This document shows, one piece after another, positions 46,883 to 58,231 of a stretch of 64,000 nt of DNA. The DNA comes from Trametes villosa. Its lineage: Eukaryota; Basidiomycota; Agaricomycetes; Polyporales; Polyporaceae. The notes beneath the pieces were generated by a model. It worked only from the letters and a program-made list of their open reading frames with translations, was not told where the DNA came from and ran no database searches. The position numbers and the translations under genes are program-made. The first letter of the stretch is position 1; each line of letters begins with the position of its first letter. The stretch covers positions 1,073,501 to 1,137,500 of the forward strand of contig PUDQ02000001.1 in NCBI GenBank assembly GCA_002964805.2, given 5' to 3'.

Positions 46883-47914
46883 CTGCGGCTCCGCAGGGGT
46901 TACAGCCGGGCGTCTGTCGAACCCTTCGTACCTCCTCTCGACGTCGACGCTCTCCGCGTTCTGTTTGAACCTTTCGGCCTAACTTGTGCGCACACTGGGT
47001 TTAAGATATCTGTAACTGTGAGACATCAGCATATACCGGCACGTCTGCTTCACCAAGACTTCCTCACCGTGTTCTGGGTGAAGGCATCCTATTCCTGGGG
47101 CATACCGAAGTTTGCCCGCTCGTCCTGTGACTGCAGGCGCTGCGAACGCTCACCCGTTCTCGAGGGCTTGGTGGTTGGGAAGCCTCGAAGGTACGGTCTC
47201 TATGCTTCGTCTCGACGGCGTTTGAACGGAAGGCCTACGCTATCGTCTTGGGACGGAAGTCACGCCGCCGCAGCGGTCCTGACCCCCGCACCGATCGGCT
47301 GAACATGCAGTATCGTTGAGGTGCGTCGTTTTCCGCGGAATTCGAGATTTTCATGGGGTCTTCCTGGCCCCTTTGACGATACTTTGTACAGCGTCGCAGA
47401 CCTCCCTGGCAGAGTCGCAGCCAACCCTGTGCGGCCACTGGTACACCCCAGCGACCGTGAGCGCGTCATTCGATGACCCTATTCCTTCAGTAAGCAGTGA
47501 AGGGGCTTCATATGCCATGGTGCTCTGGATTTCTGGATGCCGGACATGGAGGATAGCCGTCCACATCGCGCGGGTTATGAGGGTCCGCGGTTTGGAGGTG
47601 AGCGGTGGAGATGGGAGGCTATCCGGCGTCGAGAGGTGTCCAAGCCGTCGGCAGGCGATGCTGGGCGCGGCTAGGGGCTGGCCCTGGCGGAGGAGGGCAG
47701 GCTTGGGTGCGGAGAGGGCGAGGAGGAGACGCGTCTGGGGCTGTGCATGGGCGTGTGACAGACGCGGTGCACGTGGTCTGCACGCGTTTTGGGAAATAGT
47801 GACGTGCATCGTGGACCACGGCGCTGATGGCGCTGGAGCAGTCGCGCACTCACTCTATGTCCACCCTCCCCAGCCTCGGGCCCGCATCCCACATCTCTCC
47901 TGCATGCACCGACC

Positions 47915-50888
47915 ATGGCGCAGTCCCCCCTCCCCACCCCCAACGTCTTCAAGCCCCCCGTCCCGCCATCGCCCACCCTCCAGACGAGCCATCCCTCGCT
48001 CTTCTACCCCAGAAAGGAGTTCATTCGTGATCAGCGCATCATCTCCTCCTTCGCCCTCCTCACCCTCGCTGGCAACGGCTTCGTGAGGCTCTACAGCTTT
48101 CCCAACAGCGTCATCAACTCCCTCCGCCGCTTCTTCGAGGCGCACAAGCTCATCGTTGGCTGTCGAGAGAACCCAACAACACACTTCTTCGAGTTCTCCC
48201 TCGAACACAAGCCATGGGCAAACCTCAAGAACGTCGCGTCGGAAAAGCTGGTCGTAGGGATATTCTCCACCGTCTTCCAATACGGATACTCCTTGCTGTC
48301 CACCATCGAGTACGGCCGCGAGCACGACGACCGTGTAGCAATCGCCTTCTCAAGACCCACCACTGCCCCCGCGTCGTCCGCAATTCCCATCATGCCTAGC
48401 AACTCCACAAGTACCTTACCTCATGCCAATCCACTGATGTTTGCTATATCATTCCCCACCCCTCGCGTTCTGCGCGTCATTGATCCGCCCCTCCCCCTGA
48501 CGCCTGCTATCCTCCAAGCTGTCCGGGGCGCATGGCCAAGAGGGATAGCCGACGAGAAGAAGATCGGCGATTCCTACGAGTTCAAGCTGAAGGGATACAA
48601 ATGTATGTCTCCCTGTGCCAGTCTAGTTCAATGATCTGGTACTGACCTCTGTCCTTTCAGGGTTCCAGGAGAATACATTTGCAATCGACTCCCTACAACA
48701 AATACTGTCTCTCCTGAGCGCACTCGACCGTCATTCTTTCACCCTTCTCACCTCTCTTACCATTGGCAACCGTTCCCGTACAAAGGACTTCTGGATATTC
48801 ACTGGCCCGCCGGGCGAGCACGGCTCTCTGGAGTCCCCGCCGGCCAGCCCCACCGGTTCGAGCATGGAACTGAAGCAGAACGGCTTCGGTCAACACGGCG
48901 GGTATGTAAGAATCGAAAGTGCGCGTGTAGCATGTATTCAACTGGAAATTAGATCGCTTTCTGGGAGTGCCCGCCCTTCATCCGACGCACCAAGTAGCCA
49001 GGCCCGGTCGAGTTCCCCGTTTGCGTCATCTCCACTCAAGCAGATGACGCTGAGCGCAGGCACGAAGCTGAAGAAACCGTTCCCGAAAGCAGACCTGCCC
49101 CATGCGTTCAAGTCGGATGCGTCTTTGAACGATTCGATCAAGCTTCCCAGTGACGTTGGGAGTGTCGACATGACCGGAGTTGGCACGGCACACCGCAGGG
49201 CGGCTAGTCAGCCACATACTCCCGACGTGTTCTACACCACTGGTGCTCAGCAAGGCAACGCCTACCAGCAGGAGTTCAATCCCTGGAATCGCACCTCAGG
49301 TCCAGCAACGCCCACCGCTCTGGTGGCCGCCCACTTCCCTACCACTCCTACCGGCCGTCAGCACTCTAGACACCAGTCTCTTGGGCAGGACGACCCCTTC
49401 CTGCGTGCATCTCTCGTCGGCGACTCTCCGTACGACATTGCCCGTCCTCGTACCGGGTCTCTCGGCTCACAGGCACCAACTCCAATGGCTTCGCCTCCCC
49501 CGGTTCGGGTGCGTCGGGCCTCGTCCCCACTCGCTGCCACAGCTTTCAACGCCCTCCAACCCCTGCAGATTCCCTCTTCTGCAACTACGCCCTTCCAAGA
49601 TTACTTCCGCGCCGATAACGGGCAAGCGCAGCGGGGAAGCCAGGGCAGCGCGAAGGTTGAGCGGGGGAACCTCTCCGACATGCCGCGTATCCCGACCCCG
49701 CCGCTGCTTGGCGGCGCGTTCCGCGACTCTGCGTTCTCCTCAAGTACCGGCTGGCGTACCACCGAAGTGCCGATCGCTTGGACGGGCAAGGATCCGGAGC
49801 CCATGGACGAGAAGCGGCGGACGGCCATGTCCGTCCTGTCCGATGGCGGGGACATCCCGCAGCCCGGCTCGTCGCCTCCCCGCGTGCTGCACGGCCCACG
49901 CGAGCGCAAGCAGAGTGCATCTTCTCGTCCTCCGTCTCTCTCGCCACCCGCGACCGTCTCCCCGCCGGCCAACGTCTCCCCGCCCGCGACGCAAGAGCCC
50001 CAGGCACCAAAGCCCGAACGGATGTCGTCCACGCCGGCGCTTCCTGGGGCGTGGGCGCCTACTCCACAGGAGGAGAAGAAACAGGATGACGTAGTGCCCG
50101 CTGGGACTCTTAACGCCCCGATCCTCAGCGCGAGTACCACCACGACCTCCCTCACCCCCAACATGCTCCCCCCGACGATTAAAGAACAGCCCAGCCAGGA
50201 GGGCGACGACCCCGCCGCCATCGCACGCCGCGGACAGGTCACGGCGCATTCCCCGGAACACCACAGAGCGGAGGGCGAGGGTGCACGTAGGAGCGAGGCG
50301 GCGTGGATCGGCAACACGATGGACCGACATGAGAGGACGCCGCCCATCGGGACGATGCCCAAGCCATACCCGCAGACGACACCACCCCACGCGAGAGCGG
50401 CGAACGGGCTCGCCCCGACAGCCTCTCGGCAGCGCGCATCGTCCATCTCCGAGGGCTGGGTCCTCATCAACATCGACGGCCGCGCGAAGAGCGGCGGCGC
50501 CCGCAGCCCGCAGAGCCAGGGAGGCCCGCCGCGGCCGACGCCGCAGAAGCGCGCAAGCTCGTACGACTCGCCGCGGCTCCCGACGCCGGCGCACCCGCTC
50601 GCGCAGACGACGGCGGGCGCGGGCAAGTCGACGATGTCGCCCGCGGCGAAGGCGATCGTGATGGTCGACGCGCTCGGCGTGAAGGAGGCGGAGCGCGAGA
50701 AGGCGGCGCAGGGCTCGCGCTTCAAGAAGTTCCTGGGCCGCGGGAGGGACAAGTCGAGCAGCCCCGCGCCGGAGCGGTCGCCCCCGCCTCAGCAGCAGGG
50801 GAGGCAGGGGAGTGGGTCGCCGCCGGGGAAGTCGCGATCTCCGGTCCAGCCTCAGCCCAGCGGGATCACTGCGACTGGGAGGCGATGA
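47915..50888 (+). CDS. Large Ser/Pro-rich protein, function unknown
   Basis: Three exons (47915-48602, 48661-48901, 48953-50888) give 954 residues. The N-terminal 330 residues look folded: FYPRKEFIRDQRIISSFALL, VINSLRRFFEAHKLIVGCRE, FSTVFQYGYSLLSTIEYGRE, then FAIDSLQQILSLLSALDRHS and TKDFWIFTGPPGEHG. The remainder is disordered, with many Ser-Pro and Thr-Pro sites suited to proline-directed kinases, a WVLINIDGR segment and a basic RFKKFLGRGRDK patch near the end. No recognised domain; it looks like a conserved agaricomycete protein of unknown role. Intron 2 (51 nt, 48902-48952) is a multiple of three without a stop, so retention would leave the frame intact. Confidence 0.75.
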
Positions 50889-52462
50889 GGGTGACGCAGG
50901 GCGTCATACAGAAGGCCTAGAAACGAAGTTCCCGATCCTGTCTTGAGTTTCCGGTTTAGATGGTGCGTGGTACCTTTGCTATGACTTCTGGAGCACTTGT
51001 CTAACTCAATCCGTAGTCTCGTTGCGTCATGTAATGCCCATGTATCCAACCCACTCCTTCACGACCTGTGACCACAGATGAATGCATACCCCGCTGTTCT
51101 GTAATGTTGTCTCCCGGTAGCGGTTATAGCGTACACTGTCTCGTTTGCTCCGAACCTATCCACGGATCCTTTGGTTACGAGCTCTCGTCGGACTTGGATA
51201 GTCCACTTTCCTGTATTGCGCCTGCATACCACTGTACACGTACTATGATATGATGATACCAGTTATTCTGCGCCGTGCTGTGGTGCATGTAGATACGTAT
51301 GATACCTGAACTTCATGATTTTTCGCGCCTGGGGGTTGTTGGATCACAGATGGGCGCGTCATCGCGCGCGCCTGGGTCCTTTGTCGCACGGCCGGCCTAC
51401 CGCCCTCCTTTCACACCGGAGCTCATCGGAATCATGCCCACCCTAGATGTCCAGCACGTCTCCTATTGCGTAGCTGGACGTGGACGGCTCTGCTAGGCCA
51501 CTATCCTCAGCAACACCAGACTGTGAGCGGGCATAACGGCGCACGTGACCGTTCCGACGCGTCACCACCCAGTTTCTGTCGCGGCGGCAGAATACAGGCG
51601 AGCGGCCGGCCTAGGCGTTCGGCACGGTGCAGGACAGTCTCACCGCAGTCCACAGCGCACTCAACGTTTGGGATAGTAGACTTACAGTTGGTGCACAACG
51701 CGATTTGCACCGCTGAGGGGTTCATGAGCGTTATGGCATGAGTGACACAGTGTTAGAAGGAGCTTGAACACCGACCTCCACCACAGTTCTCCTACTTTGC
51801 GTAACATGGCACCACTCCATGCGACTGAGCGTCATGAACCTTCGATATCCTGTCTAGACAGCCCACAGGAAGACTAGCGATCGTGAAAGAGGCCGACCGA
51901 GATGTATACGGATAGACCGCCGAGAATCCCGCCAGATCCACCCGCGCGCGCGTACCGGCAAGCACGGCTTGAGCGTAGATGGGCCGCTAATGGGTCGTAA
52001 CCGCCGCAGAGAGAGGCGTCCTGGCGGGTTGCGACGCGGGGAAGGTGGCCCTGGGAGAGAGCGCGATGGGTGATCTGCGGAGATCTGGCGGAGGCCTGGC
52101 AGTCCGCCGTGCGTGGAGGACAATCGGATGTGACGCCGGGCACGAGCAGAGCAGACGGTTGACGCAGCACGGGCGAGGCGGTGGTGGCAAGCGCGGCGTG
52201 GGCGGGCGCGAGGGAGGTGGTGGTGGGAGGAGGAGGAGAGGACGGGCGGCTGAGTTGGAAATGGAGGGAGGGGGAGGTGGCTGAGCGTGGAGGGCCTCGG
52301 GAGACGCACTGCAGCAAAAATGCGAAGGGGACCGCTTCACGCCTTCGGATTCCAACCTAGCCACCTGCCGCCCCCTCCCCTCCCCCTTCCCCCGCCCCCC
52401 GGCCTGCCCCTCCCTCCTTCCCTCCCACCATCGCCCCGCCCCGCCCCCCGCCGCAACCCGCC
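50889..52462. other. Intergenic, with ITC1 leader
   Basis: No convincing gene was found. The minus-strand frames at 51854-52364 are Pro/Arg/Ser-rich shadows of a purine/pyrimidine-skewed sequence; one ends in a short hydrophobic stretch (ILGGLSVYISVGLF), which alone does not make a gene. The last 95 bases form the pyrimidine tract described separately. Confidence 0.45.
52367..52462 (+). promoter_or_regulatory. C-rich pyrimidine tract before the ITC1 start codon
   Basis: About 95 bases immediately before the ATG at 52463 are almost all C and T, with short CCCCGCC interruptions. Such tracts near fungal start sites often mark the transcription start region. An effect on translation of the leader is possible but not shown by sequence. 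Confidence 0.5.
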
Positions 52463-55400
52463 ATGCCCTCCTGCAGGCGCAAGCGCGTCCTCCTCACCGA
52501 GCCCTCCCCCGCCCTCCTAGATGCCCTCAAGAACGACCCCGCCCGGGAGGTCTTCTACCTCGCGGACACCGGCGAGATCTTCGAGACATACGAGTACTGC
52601 CCTCTCCGCCTCGCCTCCCGCCCGTCCGGCCTCTCACACCCCGTCTCTCTTCCAGGGCCTACACCGCGCGCATGTCTTTCTACAGACTCAAGCAGTTCCA
52701 GTGCGAAGTCACCGGCAAGAGCGGCCTCGACTATTTCCAGGCGTTGGAGAGCGAGCGGCAAGAGGCCCGCACCATGCACTCCCGCTTCCCCGACCAGCTC
52801 AAGGCTGCAGTCCTCAAAGCCGTGCAGTGGCGTACGTCCTCTCCGCACCCGTGCCATATACGTGTCCGCTTGACGGAATCATGTCTCGCATCCCTGCAGA
52901 GGTTATGGGGCGTCTCGACCACCTCGTGGAGGCCGTGTATGATCGCTTCAAGGACCGCTACTACCCTGATGAGAGTGCGTCCCCATCCTGCCGATGTTTC
53001 ATTCAGCCACCCGTGTGTGCTCATCCGCCCGTTCGCGCAGAGATATATGTGGACGTGCAGGGCGAGAAGTACGTGGCTAACGCACCCTCCAATGGCCATC
53101 TATTCACCGCGTCACCGCCAGATACCTTGCGCGCATCATTCAGGTCTTCCCTCCCAAATCAAACGCCTCACTCAAGCCAAGTCCGGGCCCGGTGGCGTCA
53201 ACCTCATCATCACCTCTGTCCGACGCACCCACAGCAATACACAAGATTGCAGAAGACCTGAAGGTTCCTGTAAAGGATTCCGTCGCAATGGACGACCCGG
53301 CGAAGTACATCTATAAGGCACAAATCCTGGATGAGGACCGGCAACCAGGCTTCGGCAAGGCCGACAAGTCCAAAGGCAAGGAAACAAGCCGCGGTCAGTG
53401 GAGTGGCCACCTAGTAGACGTGGACTGCTCCAAGATGGGGTAGGTCTCCCAGCCAACCTACGTAAACCTTTCGTCCTCATACTTGAGCTTTAGCCGAGAT
53501 CGCCTGGCCTTCTCCAAGTCCATCTTGCGGAGATTTATCCGCGACTGTGTCGACCGTGACGCGGCTGTCGCGTCTCCATGGACCGTCAAGCCCGGTATTG
53601 CGGCGAGGTACGGCGTCAGCAGCGACATGCCAGAAGAAATCCGGAAGAGCGTCGAGACGCTGAAGAAAGGCGAGAGCGACAAGCGGAAGAAGGTTTGGGA
53701 GGAGAAGGAAGGACCTGCTTCCAAGAGGCAGAAGCGGGCTGCCGCCGCCGCCGAGAACGGTACAATATCCTTTCCCCGCACTGATTTTTGGGTATACCTG
53801 AGTCTCACTATACTTCTGCAGAGAAACTGCTTGCTGCCATCGCGGAGCAGCGTGAACGCGAGGCCCGAGAGAAGGCAGAGCAGGTACAGAAAGTGAAGGA
53901 GGAAAACGAACGTTTAGCAGCAGAGAAGAAGAAAAAGAAGCCAATACGCTACCCAACTGAAGACTTGGACGTGGTGCTGGGTGACAAGGAGAAGCGCGCC
54001 GGGATGAAGGTCAAACGGCCAGTACCGAGCAAACTTGCCATGCCTTTCGGAGAGGACCAGGACACAAACTCGGCTTTCCTGATGTCGTGGAACTTCCTGG
54101 TCGTCTATGGGTAGGTTCGAGCGGACTACGTCCAAGCCGCAGACGCTGACATATACACCACAGCCAACCTCTACACATATCACCTTTCACGATGGACGAC
54201 TTCGATGCTGCTCTGCGACATTCTGTCGTTGATCCTCCATGCACGCTGCTCGCGGAGATCCACGCGACTCTCATCTATATCCTGCGCACCGTGGCGTTCG
54301 ATCGCCACAGTGCCATCGTATCGCTCGTCGACAAGAAGCAGGAGCGGGGAGGCGACAACGAAGTGTTCGGCGTCACCGTAGACCAGCTCACTGCCGCCAT
54401 GGCCGACGTCGGGAACAACTGGGAGCGCGCGCCGTTGCGACATGCTGATGGGCGGGAAGGATGGGAAGAGTCCTTGGTCGGCTGTCTGAAAGACGTAAGC
54501 AGTGGGCCGACTCTCAGGTTGCGGTATTCACTGACTTTGGTCTTCTAGCACGCCAGCCTGGAGAATTTCCCTCGGCTGCGGGAAGTCCTCACTCGCATCC
54601 TCTTCGACGCCGACCAGCCGCAGCAAGATGTGCCGGGTTCTACGGCGCCCTCGCCATCTGCCAGCCCTGGACCTTTGCGACTCACAACGCCCGGCTCTCC
54701 AGCAGAGCTTTACTACAAGCTGCCTGCGAAGGACCGGGTCGACATCCTCGCTTTCATGTGCGACCTCGCCGTGTCCAGCAAGGCCATCCACGCCCACATG
54801 GAGACATGTGAGGAGCAGTTGACCGCGCTACGGAAAGAGAAGATCGAAGTCAACCGCACGAAGAAGGCCTAGTACGTCCTTCCGCACTCCCAACGTCGTA
54901 CTTCACCATCTAACTCTTCGCTACAGTGCCGAGGAGATCAACACGCTCTCCACCGAGATCAACGGCGACGCGAAACCCGCAAACGGCAAGTCCGCCTCCG
55001 AAGACGTGACAATGCACCACGACTCCTCCGACCTCTCCGACGTGCCCAACTCCGAGGCCGAGGACGCGCCGCCCAAGGCCGGCTCGCGGCGCTCCGCGGC
55101 CAAGGAGCGCGAGGCCGCGCGCGCGAAGGCGCTCTCCGCGCGGCAGGCGCAGGCGGAGCGCCGCCGGCTCGAGGAGGAGGTGAACAAGCTCGAGCGGCGG
55201 CTCGAGGGCATCGAGCGCGAGTTCCGCAAGCTCCTCGGGGCCGTGCGCGTGAAGCCGCTCGGGCGCGACCGGTTCTACAACCGCGTGTGGTGGTTCGACG
55301 GCACGGGCGCGGCGTCGCTGATTGGCAGCGGCGGGACGGTGCAGTATGGCACCGGCAGGATCTTCGTGCAGGGTCCGAGCGAGTTCGATGTGGATGTGTT

Positions 55401-55865
55401 GAGGAGAAGGGAGGAGAATGTGGATGCGCGGAGGAGGGAGGAGGAGGGGCTGGAGGGCATGCTTGGTGTTGGCGAGTGGGCGGTGTACAACGATCTCGAG
55501 GAGGTGAGTATTGTTTGTCCTGCATTCACTACCAGTGCAGAGCTGATTGTGTTGTGGCTGCGTTTCAGGTGAAGGAGTTCGTCGACTGGCTCAACCCGAA
55601 GGGCCACCGCGAGCTCGCGCTCAAGAACACCTTCGTCAAGTGGTGGAACCACATCGCCCCCGGAATGCGGCGGCGCGCAGCGGTACGTCCTCTCCCCCAA
55701 ACCTCCACCGCCCGTCGCGCTCATGCGGCCCGTCACGCGTAGGATCTCAACGCGAATGCGAAGATCCCCGAGGCGCGCCGGAGCACGCGCAAGCACGCCG
55801 GGGCGGACATCCTCCGCGAGCCATACATGCAGTGGACGAACCGCAAGGCGGTCAACGGGTCCTAG
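52463..55865 (+). CDS. ITC1: ISWI-complex subunit Itc1/Acf1-like (WAC, DDT and WHIM motifs)
   Basis: Twelve short-to-medium exons give about 915 residues. An N-terminal WAC domain is seen (KRVLLTEPSPALLDALKN, EVFYLADTGEIFETYEAY, MSFYRLKQFQCEVTGKSGLD, DHLVEAVYDRFKDRYYPDE, EKYLARIIQVFPPK). A long basic coiled coil follows, then a DDT domain (NSAFLMSWNFLVVYGQPLHI, FTMDDFDAALRH, EIHATLIYILRTVAFD) and WHIM motifs (YYKLPAKDRVDILAFMCDLA; KPLGRDRFYNRVWWFDGTG; EWAVYNDLEEVKEFVDWLNP). This order is that of yeast Itc1 and animal ACF1/BAZ1A minus the PHD finger and bromodomain, as usual in fungi. Itc1 partners the Isw2 ATPase to space nucleosomes and repress genes. The gene converges with the lipase gene. 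Confidence 0.9.
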
Positions 55866-56239
55866 GTCGCAGGTGCACACCGGAGCGCGGTGATATACAT
55901 ACTGTACATTTTGTCTAATGCCCCCATCGCACCGGCGCGGCGCTGTCTGCTCACCCCTCCGACATACGCTAATCCGCGGACGTTGCCCCTCGCGCGCCGC
56001 GCTCCATACAGCGATTATATACATAGAATACACCATGTACCTTAGGGCCGCCCACGCACGCGCCGTCTGTCGTTGGCATAACCAGGCAGGATGCTATTGA
56101 TTATAGGACACCATCTGCGGGCCGCGCGCGCGCGCCCGAGTGTTCCGGGTGGTACAAACCGAATACTCGAAACAAATACGGAGAGGGTATGGTAGTAGGG
56201 TAGGTTGCTCTGCGTTCTTTCCAATCCAGCCAGGTATCG
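55866..56239. other. Intergenic between convergent genes
   Basis: Two 3' UTRs meet here. AT-rich GATTATATAC-type segments at about 56010-56040 could be polyadenylation elements. No gene was found. Confidence 0.5.
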
Positions 56240-57759
56240 CTAGTTGTTGTACACGGAGAGCGTGTCGGCGGGGGTGGACGCGCCGGTGTACTCGTCGTAG
56301 TCGGTCGACGCGCCGTTCGTCATCTTGACCTCGTCCGCGAGGCGCTCCGGCTTGACGCAGTAGTCGCGGAGCGCGTCCACGACATGCGGGATCACGTCGC
56401 GGTCGACGTGCGCGCCCCAAATCACGTCCAGGTGCTCGTACCCATGCAGGCGGCGCGCGAGCACCGAGCGCTTGGGCAGCTCGTGCAGCATGACGTCGAT
56501 GTCGACGAGCGAGTCCTGGTCGCCGTACAGCAGGACGATGGGGCTGACGATGTTGCGCGTGGGGAAGCGCGCGGGCGCGTACGCGGAGACGCCGGATGCG
56601 CGCGGCGCGCGGCGGACGAGCACGACGCGCTGCACGTCGTCGTCGTACATCTGGAACTTGGCGTTGCGCATGATCTGGAACCAGTGCACGACGGACTTGA
56701 CGGACGCGTACGAGTAGAGGTGCGGGAAGGCGGCGAGCTTCTGGAGCGGCGCGATGTTCGTGCTGCGCCAGTTGAAGAGCCAGCGGAGCGAGGTCGTGAT
56801 CGCGGCGGTGTAGACGGGCGGGTAGAGGAGGGATTGCCAGCCGGGGACGGAGGACATGATCGACTTGCGGCCGAAGAGGAGGAAGAGGAGCGTCGGTCTG
56901 TGGGCGGTTTCATTAGCGTGCACGGCAGAGAGTTGGTAGGAGAGAGGACGTACGAGGCTTTCATGAGACTGTCCACGACGGAGGCCGCAAGCCCGGCGGG
57001 GCTCATGGCTGGCGCGAGAGCGATGAAGACGTTGATCTTCTCGTTCAGCGGCGGGTGGATGCTGAGTGCGGCGAATGCCTGGGCGGTACCCTGGCTGAAG
57101 CCGACGTAGCTCAGACTGGGTTCCTTGGTAACGCCGAGGATGTACGAGATGGAGTCGGGGATATCGTGCCATGCAAAGTCATCGATCGAGTAGTCCCAAA
57201 ACTTGACAGAGTTGGGGTTGTGGTGGATGGACTTCTTGGAGTACTTGTTACCGCGGTTGTTGCCGAGCCAGACATCGAAGCCAAGCTCGACAAGGGTGAA
57301 GGCAACAGAGCGAGCGGGAGATGTGAGGCAGACCCAGACCTCGGAGTTCATGAGGAGGCCATGGTGGAGGTAGACAACGGGCTTGCCAGTCGAGGTACCG
57401 AAGGTGTGTCTGCGCTCGCCCTTCTTGGCGGGGAGGCGGTGGAGGCCGAGGAGGTAGCCGTCCTTGGTGAGGACGACGTGTTCTTCATGTTCGTAGCCGA
57501 AGATCTCGCAGAGCTTCTGGAAGTCCTCCGCTCGGCGGATACGCTCTGTGAGGTGCTGCTCTTCAGATTTGGGGATGGGCGGGCCGACGAGGAAGTGGAA
57601 GAGGTGGCGGGAGCGGTCGTAGAACCACTGGATAACAGACTTGGGGAGGAGGGCGATAACGAAGGTGAGGATCGTCTCGAGGAAGACGAGGAGGCCGCCG
57701 ACGACGAGCGCCGCGTAGTCTCTGCTGGTGAGACGGCCGATGAAGGGGAGGCGCGCCAT
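56240..57759 (-). CDS. Alpha/beta-hydrolase lipase, acid lipase/steryl esterase type
   Basis: Two exons (57759-56954, 56897-56240) give 487 residues. An N-terminal membrane segment (YAALVVGGLLVFLETILTFV) precedes the AB-lipase region FGYEHEEHVVLTKDGYLLGL, the oxyanion area VVYLHHGLLMNSEVW and FDVWLGNNRGNKYS. The catalytic triad is visible: Ser222 in GFSQG, Asp395 in YGDQDS and His424 in GYEHLDVIWG. The family includes yeast Tgl1, Yeh1 and Yeh2, which hydrolyse steryl esters and triglycerides at lipid droplets or the plasma membrane; the single N-terminal anchor fits that. The exact substrate cannot be read from sequence. Confidence 0.9.
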
Positions 57760-58231
57760 GGTCGTCTGTGCTCAACGCAGCATCCAGTCCGCGCGCAATC
57801 AACGAAAGACAAGACAGACGCGCCTGTGATTCCGAGGAGGGCACTCAGGCAGCGGTGACGTCACAGCCCCGATTAGGGCGGGTGGGCGGTAGACGCGGGA
57901 GGACGGCGCGGACAGACCTCCCACCGCTCAGACCGCGGCACACTGAATGCGATCTGGCGAGCCGGGGCAGCGAAGGCGGCTTCTGCGCCCTCTGGAAGAG
58001 TCTGGAGAGTCGGGTAGGGGAGGGCCATCAGGCGTTCATGCGACGGGTCCTCTGATCTCTCGCCCTCGCTCGGAACTCGCTCCTCCCATCGCTATCCACC
58101 CCCGCCCATTCCCTCTCCTCCCCTATCTTATCCTCGACCGTGCCCCGCCGCCACCGTCCTCTCTCCCCTCCTCGCACCCCCGCCTCCCTTCCTGCTTCCT
58201 GTCACGACGTTAACGACCTCGACGACCCGCC
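57760..58231. promoter_or_regulatory. Divergent promoter of the lipase and AVT1-like genes
   Basis: This 472-bp gap lies between two start codons facing away from each other. The right 150 bases are a CT-rich leader of the transporter gene. No TATA box is evident. Confidence 0.45.

Larger units (their letters stand above)
46693..47914. other. Divergent intergenic region
   Basis: The left part holds the oxidoreductase promoter with its TATA box and repeat cluster. The right part is the leader of the gene at 47915. Short frames between (for example 47018-47302) show no domain features. Confidence 0.5.

Noticed and set aside
46800..46930. Possible tRNA or structured RNA in a GC-rich hairpin-like stretch
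   Set aside because: No cloverleaf with A and B boxes could be drawn; the repeats fit better as promoter elements.
51854..52364. Overlapping minus-strand frames before ITC1
   Set aside because: Pro/Arg/Ser-rich shadows of a strand-asymmetric sequence; the single short hydrophobic end is not enough to call a gene.
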